A stretch of 59,774 nt of DNA from Lingula anatina (taxonomy: Eukaryota > Brachiopoda > Lingulata > Lingulida > Lingulidae). Position numbers and translations under genes: made by a program. Position 1 is the first letter of the stretch; each line of letters opens with the position of its first letter. This document shows positions 59,730-59,774 of this stretch, one piece after another. A model generated the notes under the pieces. It searched no databases. It was given only the letters and a program-made list of their open reading frames with translations, and was not told the DNA's origin. Location: NCBI RefSeq assembly GCF_001039355.2, contig NW_019775586.1, positions 230,688 through 290,461 on the forward strand, in the 5' to 3' direction.

Positions 59730-59774
<45 letters not shown>
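59730..59774. repeat. (GA)n microsatellite at the window edge
   Basis: At least 22 GA units running off the end of the window. Confidence 0.95.

Larger units (their letters stand above)
55657..59774. other. Upstream flank or first intron of the kinesin gene
   Basis: I looked on the minus strand for an exon encoding the start of the motor domain (V.VRVRPF) and saw none, so the true first exon probably lies beyond the window. Contents: A/T-rich DNA, a family-4 element (58791-58955), a G run near 58260-58270, and a GA microsatellite at the very end. Confidence 0.5.

Overview
This is eukaryotic DNA from an invertebrate animal, most likely marine. Genes are split by many GT-AG introns, the DNA is AT-rich, and it is full of short inverted-repeat transposons. 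It holds an intact-looking KIF28-family kinesin, a GLB1L2/3-type beta-galactosidase and secreted C-type-lectin genes of the kind expanded in lophotrochozoans and invertebrate deuterostomes. I cannot name the species. One long N gap (28670-29299) and a single N (38385) show that this is a draft assembly.

Left part (1-10 kb): two small secreted, cysteine-rich genes point away from each other. The minus-strand gene (1453-2289) encodes an unrecognised six-cysteine protein. The plus-strand gene (9133-9814) encodes a single TIL-type protease-inhibitor-like domain and has a TATA box and an inferred non-coding first exon. Between them lie two diverged copies of one segment (about 2.4-3.95 kb and 6.7-8.0 kb), one next to each gene's promoter, plus mobile elements and a decayed tandem array.

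Lectin cluster (11-27 kb): two minus-strand paralogues (11065-16118 and 23318-27087) encode secreted proteins with the order signal peptide, von Willebrand factor A (vWA) domain with a complete MIDAS, helical neck bounded by cysteines, C-type lectin domain (CTLD). Each has seven exons; exons 2-6 have identical lengths and phases, and the proximal promoters resemble each other. A plus-strand gene (20112-22339) for a small secreted coiled-coil plus CTLD protein lies between them. Together they look like an extracellular recognition or adhesion cluster.

Middle (31-41 kb, minus): a membrane-anchored GH35 beta-galactosidase-like gene. Its membrane anchor, catalytic nucleophile region and part of the C-terminal region are present, but the exons expected to carry the acid/base glutamate are absent, next to a single N and a tandem repeat. 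The final exons are also missing.

Right part (42.6-55.7 kb, minus): 22 exons, 1,043 codons in one continuous frame, of a kinesin-3-type motor resembling KIF28/KLP-6 (motor, FHA, C-terminal conserved region, coiled coil). The first exon is not in view. One exon boundary is embedded in a 64-bp, seven-copy minisatellite that copies the exon end together with its splice donor.

At least five short inverted-repeat element families recur in introns and spacers. All splice models were made by eye, checking frame and phase at every junction; no alignment or transcript evidence was available.
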